The notes under the pieces were generated by a model, which was given only the letters and a program-made list of their open reading frames with translations, searched no databases and had not been told where the DNA came from. Source: Saprospiraceae bacterium (GTDB taxonomy: Bacteria > Bacteroidota > Bacteroidia > Chitinophagales > Saprospiraceae). Taken from it: DNA of 64,000 nt. How positions within the stretch are numbered: the stretch's first letter is position 1; each line of letters starts with the position of its first letter. The DNA lies in contig JADJRO010000001.1 in NCBI GenBank assembly GCA_016712145.1, positions 682,001 through 746,000 on the forward strand, written 5' to 3'. Shown one piece after another: positions 27,744 to 36,602 of this stretch. Both the position numbers and the translations under genes were made by a program.

Positions 27744-29501
27744 TTAGTAATTTAGCAAGCTCATCTTTTTAGTTGCAAATACGTTACCATTAATAACTAA
27801 AGAGTAATAATAGGTACCACATGCATATTGATTCCATTGATAGTCATACAATATTTCATTGATTCCTTCTTTCAAATTTAATGGAATGGATTTATAAACA
27901 TTCCCTGATTCTGATGTAAAAATCAGTTTTGCATCTTTTATATAATTTACTTCATTTACAATGATTGGAATCAAGGTCAGTTCGTCAAACGGATTGGGTT
28001 TATTCTGAACTAGCTCCACAGGACGTTTTTTTAAAATTTCATCCGTTGCACTTAAAACCCGCGTGATGTATTCCTGACTAAACATGCTATACCAATCCAA
28101 ACTATCAACACCACACGCTGAAACATAATACTGTGTTGGATTCAAATTCGAAATCGTTAATTCCGACAAATTACTAATCACCATCGTATCAAAAAAAGAA
28201 CTATTTATTCTACGGAGTCCGTAAATAAATTTTCGAGCAGTCTGTGGATTTTCAATTTTAATTGAAAGTGCCCGCACTTCAGATTTAGTAGTCAATACAA
28301 ACGGATTTAATGCAGTGCTGGCTGAATTGGTTGCACAAATTGCATTGACGATTGCATTGTTACGCAGGTAATTGAAGTTTACAAAAAAACTATCTATCAA
28401 ACCGTCTCCATCGATATCCTCACCGAGCACATCCCGGGTACTGTGCTGACGATCTGCATACCCTGCCTGAGAAGGATTTCCATCTCCATGTTCGTAAGAC
28501 GAACTAAATCGTATGGCAGTATACCCTTGTTCACGAAAAGGAATGTGATCACTTCCTCTTCCTGAGCGATCTTCACCAAACATCACGTCAATTTTGGTTA
28601 CATTTGGCATAATAGGAGCAAGTTTATTTTCAACAAGGATGCGGGACAATCTGGCTAAGGCTTTGGGCATACTGTTGGTAATTCCAGCCGAAAACACCCG
28701 AAAGCGAAGGCTGTCATAAAGATAGGGTCCAGGGCAACCGGGTGGTGAAGAGGTGATGCCACATTCAATTCCACCAACAATATCGTTGTTGAAAACCGAT
28801 TTGATTTTAATGGTATTTTGTTTGCAATATTCAGCAAAGGACGTCGATCCTCCCAAACCTTGTTCTTCACCAGTTATCCAAATTAATAAAACAGATCGAT
28901 TCAATTCGATGTGAGACAATACCCTGGCGAGTTCTATTAAAAGAGCAGATCCACTTCCATTATCATCAGCACCTTCTGCTATACAAGTTGTGTCGCAATT
29001 GTTTTCACAACGGCTATCCAGATGGGCCTCCAATATTACAAGCTCCTCTTTCAAGGGACCCACTCCTGGAATCATAGCCATAAGCTGAGTATGTCGAAGC
29101 CTGTCACACATTTCGAAGTCAAATTCAAATTCAGAATGCACAAGTACAGGACCACTCAAACCGTTATTAAGACCCCATCTGTCTAAATTGGATTTAATAT
29201 AATTCCTTGCTCCACGAATACCCCAGGATCCCCTTGTTTGATCATCTGAAATTGTATTTCTATTTTTAAAAGCCACCAATTGACTTAAATAATACTTTAA
29301 AGAATCCGCTTGAATCGTTTCAATTAGATAATTTGCTAACTGTTGATCTGCAATGACCGTCCGTTTGGGAAAGGATCCGGGATCAAAGTTTCCTTTTAAT
29401 AATTGTGGAAAAACCGGATTTGTAAAACTGAAATTGGTTTGAGCTGTTGAGATAGTAGCCATTAACAACAGACTTAAGAATATCTTTGTTTTGGTTTTCA
29501 T
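27744..29501 (-). CDS. Secreted M28 family peptidase with T9SS sorting domain
   Basis: Extracellular zinc peptidase. Signal peptide MKTKTKIFLSLLLMATISTAQ. The M28 domain lies at about 90-390, with ligands in LEAHLDSRCENNC and EGADDNGSGSALL (about 155-185), WITGEEQGLGG (about 210), and GRGSDHIPF and QHSTRDVLG near 315-355. A fibronectin-like stretch (about 400-480) and a T9SS CTD (LVQNKPNPFDELTL to FATKKMSLLNY, about 500-585) follow. The insert CENNCDTTC between metal ligands suggests a disulfide-stabilised loop. Convergent with fhs; no terminator hairpin was found in the gap. Confidence 0.9.
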   Translation of the reverse strand: MKTKTKIFLSLLLMATISTAQTNFSFTNPVFPQLLKGNFDPGSFPKRTVIADQQLANYLIETIQADSLKYYLSQLVAFKNRNTISDDQTRGSWGIRGARNYIKSNLDRWGLNNGLSGPVLVHSEFEFDFEMCDRLRHTQLMAMIPGVGPLKEELVILEAHLDSRCENNCDTTCIAEGADDNGSGSALLIELARVLSHIELNRSVLLIWITGEEQGLGGSTSFAEYCKQNTIKIKSVFNNDIVGGIECGITSSPPGCPGPYLYDSLRFRVFSAGITNSMPKALARLSRILVENKLAPIMPNVTKIDVMFGEDRSGRGSDHIPFREQGYTAIRFSSSYEHGDGNPSQAGYADRQHSTRDVLGEDIDGDGLIDSFFVNFNYLRNNAIVNAICATNSASTALNPFVLTTKSEVRALSIKIENPQTARKFIYGLRRINSSFFDTMVISNLSELTISNLNPTQYYVSACGVDSLDWYSMFSQEYITRVLSATDEILKKRPVELVQNKPNPFDELTLIPIIVNEVNYIKDAKLIFTSESGNVYKSIPLNLKEGINEILYDYQWNQYACGTYYYSLVINGNVFATKKMSLLNY

Positions 29502-29528
29502 CTTGCTAATTTAGTAAAAATAAAGAAC

Positions 29529-29909
29529 ATGAAACTACGCACCAATAAAAACTCCCTCCGATTGCGTTTAAGCCAAAAGGAAGTTGCCAGTTTTCAACAA
29601 TATGGATCTATTGAAGAATGTGTCAATTTTTCTGATCAAAACTCAGATTGCCTGCGGTATTCTTTGATCCAGGCTGATCATGAACAAATTAGTGTTACTT
29701 TTATCAATAATCATATACGGGTTTATGTACCCTTGGCGATTGCTTCTAAATGGTTTGCAGATGACCAAATTGGTTTTGATGCGCGTATTCTATTAAAAGG
29801 TGAAGATTATTTATATGTATTGGTAGAAAAAGATTACCAATGTCTTGTAGATAGACCCAATGAAGATGAATCAAATAATTTTCCAAATCCGAATGCAGCC
29901 AAATGTTGA
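29529..29909 (+). CDS. Small conserved protein upstream of fdhD (126 aa)
   Basis: A small cytoplasmic protein starting MKLRTNKNSLRLRLSQKEV, a pattern seen in a Bacteroidota family of unknown function. The middle contains ISVTFINNHIRVYVPLAIASKWF, and the end is acidic with Cys 126. The stop overlaps the fdhD start by 7 bases, so the two are translationally coupled. This position suggests a role with formate dehydrogenase or molybdenum-cofactor maturation, but that is context only. Confidence 0.7.
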   Translation: MKLRTNKNSLRLRLSQKEVASFQQYGSIEECVNFSDQNSDCLRYSLIQADHEQISVTFINNHIRVYVPLAIASKWFADDQIGFDARILLKGEDYLYVLVEKDYQCLVDRPNEDESNNFPNPNAAKC

Positions 29910-30763
29910 TTTCATCTAATACGGGTTATCGGATAAAATCAGTAAAAAAGCTAACTGAGGACCTGGAACTTAAATCGGATTATGTGGCTACTGAGGAGCC
30001 TCTTGAAATTGTATTGGTATATTATAAAAGTGGCAAAGCAATTCATAAAACCATTTCGATCACCATGCGAACCCCGGGAGATGATGAAAATCTGGTTCGC
30101 GGTTTCTTATATACTGAAGGCATTTTGTTGCACCCATCGACTGACATTGAACGTTTTGAATATCGCTTTAGTTGCACAGGGGATGTAGTTGAACAACAGA
30201 CCATCCTTGTTCATTTGCAAACAAATGCTTTGCCTAATATTGACCAACTTGACCGACATTTTTATACAAACTCCAGTTGCGGAGTGTGTGGCAAAACCAG
30301 CATTGATTTAGTACTTGACAATTGTTCCTTTATATTAAAAAAAGAGCTTCCAATCATATCAAGAAACATTTTATTTGACTTAATGAATACACTTAATCAA
30401 GATCAAGAATTATTTAGATTAACTGGTGGCATTCATGCTTGTGGATTATTTGACACTAATGGGAAACTTCTCCACAAAGCCGAAGATGTAGGACGACACA
30501 ATGCATTGGATAAATTAATAGGAAAGGCATTAGAAAATGGAATAGTTCCTTTAGATGATAAGGTTGTAGTGCTTAGTGGCCGTGCTAGTTTTGAAATGAT
30601 CCATAAAGCGTTTATGGCAGGCACTGCGATCATTGCTGCAGTAGGCGCTCCATCCAGCCTAGCGGTTGAAACTGCAGAAGCTATGGGTATGAGTTTGATA
30701 GGATTTTTAAAACCACACAGTGCTAACATTTATTGTGGAGCACAACGGATACAATTTTCATGA
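29903..30763 (+). CDS. fdhD: Formate dehydrogenase accessory sulfurtransferase FdhD
   Basis: FdhD passes sulfur from IscS to the molybdenum cofactor to activate formate dehydrogenase. The redox/sulfur-carrying Cys motif is NSSCGVCGKTSID near residues 124-136. The RTPGDDENLVRGFLYTEGI segment and LLHKAEDVGRHNALDKLIG are strong family blocks, as is SGRASFEMIHKAFMAG. 286 aa, normal length. It overlaps the upstream small gene by 7 bases and mobA by an ATGA. No formate dehydrogenase gene is in the window, so its client enzyme is encoded elsewhere. Confidence 0.95.
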   Translation: MLISSNTGYRIKSVKKLTEDLELKSDYVATEEPLEIVLVYYKSGKAIHKTISITMRTPGDDENLVRGFLYTEGILLHPSTDIERFEYRFSCTGDVVEQQTILVHLQTNALPNIDQLDRHFYTNSSCGVCGKTSIDLVLDNCSFILKKELPIISRNILFDLMNTLNQDQELFRLTGGIHACGLFDTNGKLLHKAEDVGRHNALDKLIGKALENGIVPLDDKVVVLSGRASFEMIHKAFMAGTAIIAAVGAPSSLAVETAEAMGMSLIGFLKPHSANIYCGAQRIQFS

Positions 30764-31338
30764 ACGAGTCACTTTACGGACTTATTTTATGCGGTGGGGT
30801 CAGCAGTCGACTCGGACAAGATAAATATTTATTACTAAAAGATAATAAACCCTTATATAAATGGTGGATTGATCAACTTAATCCATTTTGCACTAAGGTT
30901 TATATTTCTTGTCGCAAGGAACAAATTTCAAAAATTAAATCAGACGCTATCATTCCAGATCAATCCGATGAAACGGGTCCGCTAGAAGGGATCTATCGTG
31001 CATTCAAGTATAACAAGCAGGTTAATTGGTTGGTGGTTGCAGTTGATCTCGTATTTATAAAAGAGAAACAGCTTCAAAATTTAATATTACACAATCATCC
31101 ACCATACGACGCAATAGCATACAGAAATCCAAACACAGGGGATCCCTTTCCATTGTGCAGCATTTATCGGATTAGTGCTTTGCCAGAAATAGAATCGCAA
31201 TATTATAGCAAGTTAAAGTCTCCCAGACTTGTTTTACAATCATTGAATACTTTGCTGTTGGAGATAAATGAACCTAAGTCTCTGGAAGGAATTAATACCA
31301 GAATGGATTTCGAACTTTGGAATCATGATTCCATTTAA
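30760..31338 (+). CDS. mobA: Molybdenum cofactor guanylyltransferase
   Basis: Adds GMP to molybdopterin to give the MGD cofactor. The start is the ATG at 30760, in the ATGA overlap with fdhD; a longer reading from 30733 lies inside fdhD. The nucleotide-binding signature LILCGGVSSRLGQDKYLL is at about 7-24, followed by DQSDETGPLEGIYRAF near 75 and VVAVDLVFI near 100. The last part (NPNTGDPFPLCSIYR) matches the family. 192 aa. The normally conserved D-x-P after VAVD is changed to DLVF, a mild deviation. Confidence 0.88.
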   Translation: MNESLYGLILCGGVSSRLGQDKYLLLKDNKPLYKWWIDQLNPFCTKVYISCRKEQISKIKSDAIIPDQSDETGPLEGIYRAFKYNKQVNWLVVAVDLVFIKEKQLQNLILHNHPPYDAIAYRNPNTGDPFPLCSIYRISALPEIESQYYSKLKSPRLVLQSLNTLLLEINEPKSLEGINTRMDFELWNHDSI

Positions 31339-31367
31339 TGTACATTATTTGAGAGTATCAATTGCGC

Positions 31368-31862
31368 TTAGCCTAGAACTTTTCGAAAAAAATCAGAAAC
31401 ATCTTCTTTATAAATTATTTGATTCACTGCGTATAATTTCGCAAAAGACTCCATGAGTGTATTCCTGACCACAATTAACATGTTTTGCTTAGTGTTTTCT
31501 TGTGCTGCTTTTAAATAAGGATTCAATTCAGGCAGCAAACCTTGATTTTTAAATTCTAATGGACCAAATTCATCCAGAACTAGCAAGTCAAGACTTGAAT
31601 CCCAATCCAATGCAAATTGAACCTTCGCTAGATTAAATGCTTTTGAATCAAAAATATATTTACCTACAACTAAATCTGTGTTGTAATGCTCCCCAAGCTG
31701 TTCCATTGGCATGTACAGTCCATTTCGAATAAAATAAAATTGCCGAATTTGATTTTTAACTGGGCTCAGAAAACCACCAATATTTATTTGTCCTTTAATT
31801 TCATTAAACAATGCGGTCGTTTTGCCAGAACCAATTTCCCCAGTGAGGACATAAATTGCCAT
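31368..31862 (-). CDS. THEP1-like P-loop nucleoside triphosphatase
   Basis: Small NTPase of the NTPase_1/THEP1 type. Walker A is TGEIGSGKTTALF (about 7-19), Walker B is LLVLDEFGPLEF (about 95-106), and GGFLSPVKNQ with FYFIRNGLY between them is the usual beta-stranded insert. 164 aa. Members hydrolyse ATP/GTP, but their cellular role is unclear; some relatives sit beside molybdate transport genes. It starts 2 bases after the end of the polytopic membrane gene and is the last gene of the TonB-receptor operon. It converges with mobA, 29 bases away. Confidence 0.8.
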   Translation of the reverse strand: MAIYVLTGEIGSGKTTALFNEIKGQINIGGFLSPVKNQIRQFYFIRNGLYMPMEQLGEHYNTDLVVGKYIFDSKAFNLAKVQFALDWDSSLDLLVLDEFGPLEFKNQGLLPELNPYLKAAQENTKQNMLIVVRNTLMESFAKLYAVNQIIYKEDVSDFFRKVLG

Positions 31863-31864
31863 TG

Positions 31865-32911
31865 TTATTTGAAGCTAATAATTTCAAACAAGGTAATTGT
31901 AAAAAAATGCTTCAATCTACGCAACCCTTTATAAGCAGTTGTTTGATTCCAGGCATAGTAAACAATTAAACGAAGCTTGGGAAATAATTCAATGATTTCA
32001 TCAACTTCCGTTTGGTATGCAGGGATCCTATTGTTTAAGAATTTTCTGACAAATGCCATTGCATATGGCATTACAATATAATACCAAAATAAAATAACAG
32101 AAACAGTTCTGGCAAAGTAATAGAGTAAAAAGCTGTTGTAAAACTGTTCTTTATTATAAATAAATATAGTCAAGATTACAAAAATGATAATTCCAGAATA
32201 TAAAATGATCTTAACCCAAACTGGTTTTTGTTTTTTAGGTTTTGCAACGGTTACATTTTCAAATTGCCATAACGAAGGATTGTCCCGGCTTGAAATATTC
32301 ATTTTTTTAAATTGCTCAAGTAAACTATAAATAAAAAAAGCCAGCAATACTGAAAATACAAAATAAATTGAAAAATAGATTCCTACCAACCAAAGTGAAG
32401 CATGTGTAATCTCAGCTGTAAATAACTGCTTACTTATATTTTCAACAAATACATCGATTGCATTCCAAAAACTCATCCCACCAACAACAGTAAGCGTAAT
32501 TAATTTCTGGGATGCTGATTCTAAAAATGTCAAAATACACACTAACAAAATACTTACTAAATTAATATTTAAAATCCTGTAGAACACTAGCGCACAAACT
32601 GCCTGAAAACTTACGGCAAAATATGCAGTCACACTGGAGTGTGGACTCATCAGCAATTTTATAATTAAAACAATAATCAGAGAGTTTAGAATGATTCCCT
32701 TATTGACTTCCGAAAAGTGGGCAATAAAGCTAATAAGTGCTACAGCAATTCCTCCAATTATAAGTCCTGTAAATGGCACATTGAGTGCATGTAAAAATCC
32801 TCCCAATCCGCATTCATTCAATGCCCATAAAGCAGTAAGTCGAAAAATGATGGTTTGATTCTCAGAGGTAAGCGAAGTCGATTTATTCGTATTATTGGAG
32901 GCGAAATTCAT
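31865..32911 (-). CDS. Polytopic membrane protein of unknown function (348 aa)
   Basis: About eight to nine hydrophobic helices, roughly six in residues 25-210 and two or three in 230-300, with a basic cytoplasmic tail (YYAWNQTTAYKGLRRLKHFF). The first helices carry NECGLGGFLHALNVPFTGLIIGG, a Gly-rich start reminiscent of small-solute permease S-components, but no family can be named with confidence. It sits between gldC and the NTPase gene with gaps of 5 and 2 bases, so it is part of the same operon. An uptake or permease function is inferred from the TonB receptor and NTPase neighbours only. Confidence 0.65.
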   Translation of the reverse strand: MNFASNNTNKSTSLTSENQTIIFRLTALWALNECGLGGFLHALNVPFTGLIIGGIAVALISFIAHFSEVNKGIILNSLIIVLIIKLLMSPHSSVTAYFAVSFQAVCALVFYRILNINLVSILLVCILTFLESASQKLITLTVVGGMSFWNAIDVFVENISKQLFTAEITHASLWLVGIYFSIYFVFSVLLAFFIYSLLEQFKKMNISSRDNPSLWQFENVTVAKPKKQKPVWVKIILYSGIIIFVILTIFIYNKEQFYNSFLLYYFARTVSVILFWYYIVMPYAMAFVRKFLNNRIPAYQTEVDEIIELFPKLRLIVYYAWNQTTAYKGLRRLKHFFTITLFEIISFK

Positions 32912-32916
32912 ATATT

Positions 32917-33258
32917 TCAGGATACTTTACGCTCAATTACTTCATTTTCTTCTCCAAAATAGTTAACAAAACTCATAAACTGATTCGACATGTCTTGATT
33001 TTGTGTTGCCTTCATATAGGTTTCACAAAGCGAAAACAGCGTGTAATACATAAACTGATTCATTTCCTCCAACTGAAAATCCTTAGTCCATAAATCCAAT
33101 TTTAATGTTCCTTTTGTTTTTTCTTCAAAGAGGGATAATAAAAATGCTTTACACTTTTCCCAATCTTGCTGTTGATTTTCCGCCTTCCAATATATTTCAG
33201 CTGGAATATTCTCATCGTCCATTACCACTTTGAGTATAACTTCGTTGGTTTTTGACAT
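32917..33258 (-). CDS. gldC: Gliding motility protein GldC
   Basis: GldC is a small soluble protein that supports the gliding/T9SS apparatus in Bacteroidota. The start is the ATG at 33258 (MSKTNEVILKVVMDDENIPAEI), 4 bases after the preceding gene. Family marks are IYWKAENQQQDWEKCKAFLLSL, TLKLDLWTKDFQLEEMNQF and the tail ETYMKATQNQDMSNQF. 113 aa, normal length. It is usually next to gldB; here it lies between a DUF4249 lipoprotein and a membrane protein. Confidence 0.88.
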   Translation of the reverse strand: MSKTNEVILKVVMDDENIPAEIYWKAENQQQDWEKCKAFLLSLFEEKTKGTLKLDLWTKDFQLEEMNQFMYYTLFSLCETYMKATQNQDMSNQFMSFVNYFGEENEVIERKVS

Positions 33259-33262
33259 TCTT

Positions 33263-34201
33263 TTATTTTTTTGGCACGTACAGGGTATAATTTTTACAAT
33301 TTTGACCGCCAAAGATACCAAGTCCTCCTTCGATATTTCCCTTAATTCTTACATAAGATGCAAACGGTCCTTGCCGGGTAGCACTGGTTTCCAATGTATT
33401 CCAAAAATCAAAATGACTTTGAGGAATATTGCACCATTTAATCAAGACCGTATCCCCCCTTCTAAACAGTCCAGAATTATCGCCAAAGTCTTCATCCCTG
33501 CTTATGGCCTCAGACAAAGTAAATTTGAATTTCTGTCCGTCAAAAAATACATCATCCGTAACTGAAGTTACATTAGGGATTAAACGCTCATTTTGCCCTG
33601 CAGTAAAATAACGGTAATAGTCCTTTTGATTTGGAATATCGCTTATTATACAAAATAATTGCGCAAAAGTATCATTTGCATTTTTGCCTGCAGGTTTATC
33701 AAACCAAAAACTGTCGATGGGTACTAAATCAGGAATATGGGTGGTACTGTATAAGGTATCCTCTTTGGTGATTGCTCTTAATTCATAGCTTGTACCCGCT
33801 TCAATGGGAATCGAATTTGCTAAATCAACGTATATGCATAAATCGGTTTTAAAACTATCCGGATTGTAGCCAAAGTTTTTAATTAGATCACTTCGCAATG
33901 GTTCCTGAATATCATTTAAGCACAATTGTGGTAAGGCATATCTGTTTTTTCCATCGAAAATTGATACTTCAGCGTCTTTAACATACGAATTATTAATAAC
34001 ATCGATATTGAATGAAGAATAAAAAGGAAGTGAGTATGTCAAAATTGCATATACAGGAATAGACGCATCGCTCTTTTCAATATAACTTTCAATGACCAAT
34101 TCCTTATCATAAACAGATTCTGCAGGAATAAATTCTTCCTCACAAGAATTCATAAAAAAGCCTAAAATCAATAAGAGTAAAACTAAATTGTAAGATCTCA
34201 T
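33263..34201 (-). CDS. DUF4249 family lipoprotein
   Basis: Predicted outer-membrane-associated lipoprotein: MRSYNLVLLLLILGFFMNSC with lipid Cys 20. It carries the DUF4249 beta-rich body (YDKELVIESYIEKSD, VKDAEVSIFDGKNRYAL, TSYELRAITKEDTLYSTTHIPD). Proteins of this family are nearly always paired with a TonB receptor, as here: the start overlaps the receptor stop (ATGA, 34198-34201). Likely a surface partner for ligand capture. 312 aa. Confidence 0.88.
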   Translation of the reverse strand: MRSYNLVLLLLILGFFMNSCEEEFIPAESVYDKELVIESYIEKSDASIPVYAILTYSLPFYSSFNIDVINNSYVKDAEVSIFDGKNRYALPQLCLNDIQEPLRSDLIKNFGYNPDSFKTDLCIYVDLANSIPIEAGTSYELRAITKEDTLYSTTHIPDLVPIDSFWFDKPAGKNANDTFAQLFCIISDIPNQKDYYRYFTAGQNERLIPNVTSVTDDVFFDGQKFKFTLSEAISRDEDFGDNSGLFRRGDTVLIKWCNIPQSHFDFWNTLETSATRQGPFASYVRIKGNIEGGLGIFGGQNCKNYTLYVPKK

Positions 34202-36549
34202 TTAAAATATTTAGATGCGTTCCAATAAAAATTCCAGGTCACAGACGGTATGATTGTGAATAGTGATACTTTTAACGCTTTTGCTGAAGCATTGCCGGTA
34301 AAAATATCTGATTGAAAATCAGTATAGGTAAAAAACGGGTTTTTTCGATTGTAAATATTATAAACACTAAAAGCCCAGCTGCTGTGAAAAGGCTTTCTTA
34401 GCTTCTCCTGTTTTTCGTAAATAAAGGAAATATCCAAGCGGTGATAATCATCAAGACGCAAACTATTTCTATCTCCGTATTCAATATTGGGTTTTCCTTC
34501 TATAAAAAAAACACTTTTAATAGGCGTATAACTTTTTCCTGTAGCATAAATAAAGTTGCCTGAAACCTGCCAATTTTTTGCAAACTCATAATTAAACACA
34601 ACAACTAAGTCATGCGGGCGATCGTAAACTGCCGGGTACACACGTCCGTTTTCTATCTCATCAAACCATCGCTCTGTTTTTGAAAGCGTATATCCAACCC
34701 AACCCGTTAATTTTCCTTTATTTTTTTTCACAAATAACTCAAGTCCATAAGCCCTACCCTTTCCACTAACAAATTCGTTTTCAATTTCTGCAGAAAAATT
34801 TTCAACATACGATTCTTTATAATCCAATTGATTGCGAAGATCTTTATAATAGGTTTCTACAGAAGTTTCAATGGCATTGTCTAAAAAATTTCTAAAGTAT
34901 CCGATCGCATATTGAATTCCACGCTGAGGCTTGACTGTTTCGGTGCTAGGCACCCAAATATCGGCCGGCAAAGTACTTCCTGAATTACTTACTAAATGAA
35001 TGTATTGATTGGAAACAGAAATGCCTGCTTTTAAAGAAGCTGATCTTGAAATAGTATAATTCATGCCAATCCTTGGCTCTGGTGCAATGTAGGTTTTAAC
35101 AAGTTCACCGCGGGAGTATTGAGAACTATCAATAGCTGACTGATAAGGACCTGTTTGATTAAACATGGATAAACGAGCCCCAATATTTAATTTTAGTTTT
35201 CTGGAAATCGTCCAGTCATCTAACGCATACAACTCCGTTTCATGTCCATATTTTGGTTTAAAACTGGTTGAGAAATTTACTTCTCCATTGGTTGCATTAA
35301 CCACATTTGGAGAAAGTTTATGATAGGTGTACCGTGTGCCCATTTTTATCAGGTGCGAAGGATTGGGATAATAATCCAAATCGGCCTTTGCTGAATAATC
35401 ACGTACACCGGAATCTACATTAAACTGAAATTCTTCCTGTCCGCCGTGCAATCCAAATTTATAATTGTTAGCTATCAAAGCCAGATTAAAAAATAAATTA
35501 TCCTTAAATACATGATTCCATCTAAAAGTTCCTGTTGCATTTCCATAAGGTAACTCGACCTCAAAACCTCTTTCTTGATTTGAAAATTTAAACACGTCCC
35601 TGCCAAAATAACCACTGAGATAAATCCGATCCTTTTGACTCAGTTGATAATTAATTTTGGTATTGAGATCGTAGAAATAATAATTACTACCAGCAAATTT
35701 TGTGTTATTTATAAATGGTTGTGCCAGATCCAACACATAGGTTCTCCTTCCTGAGACAATAAAAGATGATTTCTTTTTTTGAACAGGACCTTGCACAGTA
35801 AATCGACTTGATATCAATCCGATGCCACCTTCTGCTACATAGTCTTCATTATTTCCTTCTTTCATTTGGACATCAATCACAGAAGAAATTCTGCCTCCAT
35901 AGTTCGCAGGTATGTTTCCTTTTATTAATACGGTATTTTTTATCGCATCCGAATTAAATACACTAAAAAATCCCAACAAGTGACCGGTATTATAAACTAT
36001 GGCTTCATCAAGAAGTACCAGATTTTGATCTGGACCGCCTCCCCGAACATAAATTCCCGAAGTACCCTCTGTTGCAGATGAAACTCCTGGTAAAAGTTGA
36101 AGTGTTTTCAATAAATCAACCTCACCTAACAGGGCTGGAAGTTTTTTCATCGTCTCCATGGAAACATCGATGGTGCCCATATCCGTAGCTTCAATATTCT
36201 GCCTTGGGTTTTTCGCACTCACTTCAATTTCATCCATTAATACTCCGGATTTCATATTGATTTCAATAGAAGTATCCTTATTCAAATTGATTGGCAATTC
36301 TATTGGCACATAACCCAGATATGAAAACAGCAAGGTATGCTGACCTTTTTCAAGTGTTATGGAATAAAAACCATAGGTGTTACTTACTGTTCCGATACTT
36401 GGTTGCTCTTTTAAATAAAGATTCACCCCAATCATGCTTTCACCTGAACCAAATTCACGGACATAGCCACTGATTGTGAACTTATCCTGACCATGACTTG
36501 ATCCAATAAATAAAAACAAGCCTAAGAAAATGTAAATTATTGCTCTCAT
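34198..36549 (-). CDS. TonB-dependent outer-membrane receptor with CarboxypepD_reg-like domain
   Basis: Outer-membrane active transporter. A signal peptide lies at 1-20. A CarboxypepD_reg-like beta domain is at about 24-110 (FTISGYVREFGSGESMIGVNLYL). The plug is at about 115-235 (LLGEVDLLKTLQLLPGVSS, GIYVRGGGPDQNLVLLDEA), and the 22-strand barrel follows to residue 783. It belongs to the smaller CarboxypepD_reg/Plug/OM-channel group usually found with DUF4249 lipoproteins rather than SusD. First gene of a five-gene operon (receptor, DUF4249, gldC, membrane protein, NTPase). Ligand unknown. Confidence 0.92.
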   Translation of the reverse strand: MRAIIYIFLGLFLFIGSSHGQDKFTISGYVREFGSGESMIGVNLYLKEQPSIGTVSNTYGFYSITLEKGQHTLLFSYLGYVPIELPINLNKDTSIEINMKSGVLMDEIEVSAKNPRQNIEATDMGTIDVSMETMKKLPALLGEVDLLKTLQLLPGVSSATEGTSGIYVRGGGPDQNLVLLDEAIVYNTGHLLGFFSVFNSDAIKNTVLIKGNIPANYGGRISSVIDVQMKEGNNEDYVAEGGIGLISSRFTVQGPVQKKKSSFIVSGRRTYVLDLAQPFINNTKFAGSNYYFYDLNTKINYQLSQKDRIYLSGYFGRDVFKFSNQERGFEVELPYGNATGTFRWNHVFKDNLFFNLALIANNYKFGLHGGQEEFQFNVDSGVRDYSAKADLDYYPNPSHLIKMGTRYTYHKLSPNVVNATNGEVNFSTSFKPKYGHETELYALDDWTISRKLKLNIGARLSMFNQTGPYQSAIDSSQYSRGELVKTYIAPEPRIGMNYTISRSASLKAGISVSNQYIHLVSNSGSTLPADIWVPSTETVKPQRGIQYAIGYFRNFLDNAIETSVETYYKDLRNQLDYKESYVENFSAEIENEFVSGKGRAYGLELFVKKNKGKLTGWVGYTLSKTERWFDEIENGRVYPAVYDRPHDLVVVFNYEFAKNWQVSGNFIYATGKSYTPIKSVFFIEGKPNIEYGDRNSLRLDDYHRLDISFIYEKQEKLRKPFHSSWAFSVYNIYNRKNPFFTYTDFQSDIFTGNASAKALKVSLFTIIPSVTWNFYWNASKYFK

Positions 36550-36602
36550 ACGAATTAGCTAAACATATTGATCTGAAGAAATCAAATCAAAAACCTCACT
36601 CC

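Noticed and set aside
30433..30729. Long minus-strand frame inside fdhD
   Set aside because: Fully inside a well-supported gene, and its protein looks like an antisense reading of FdhD.
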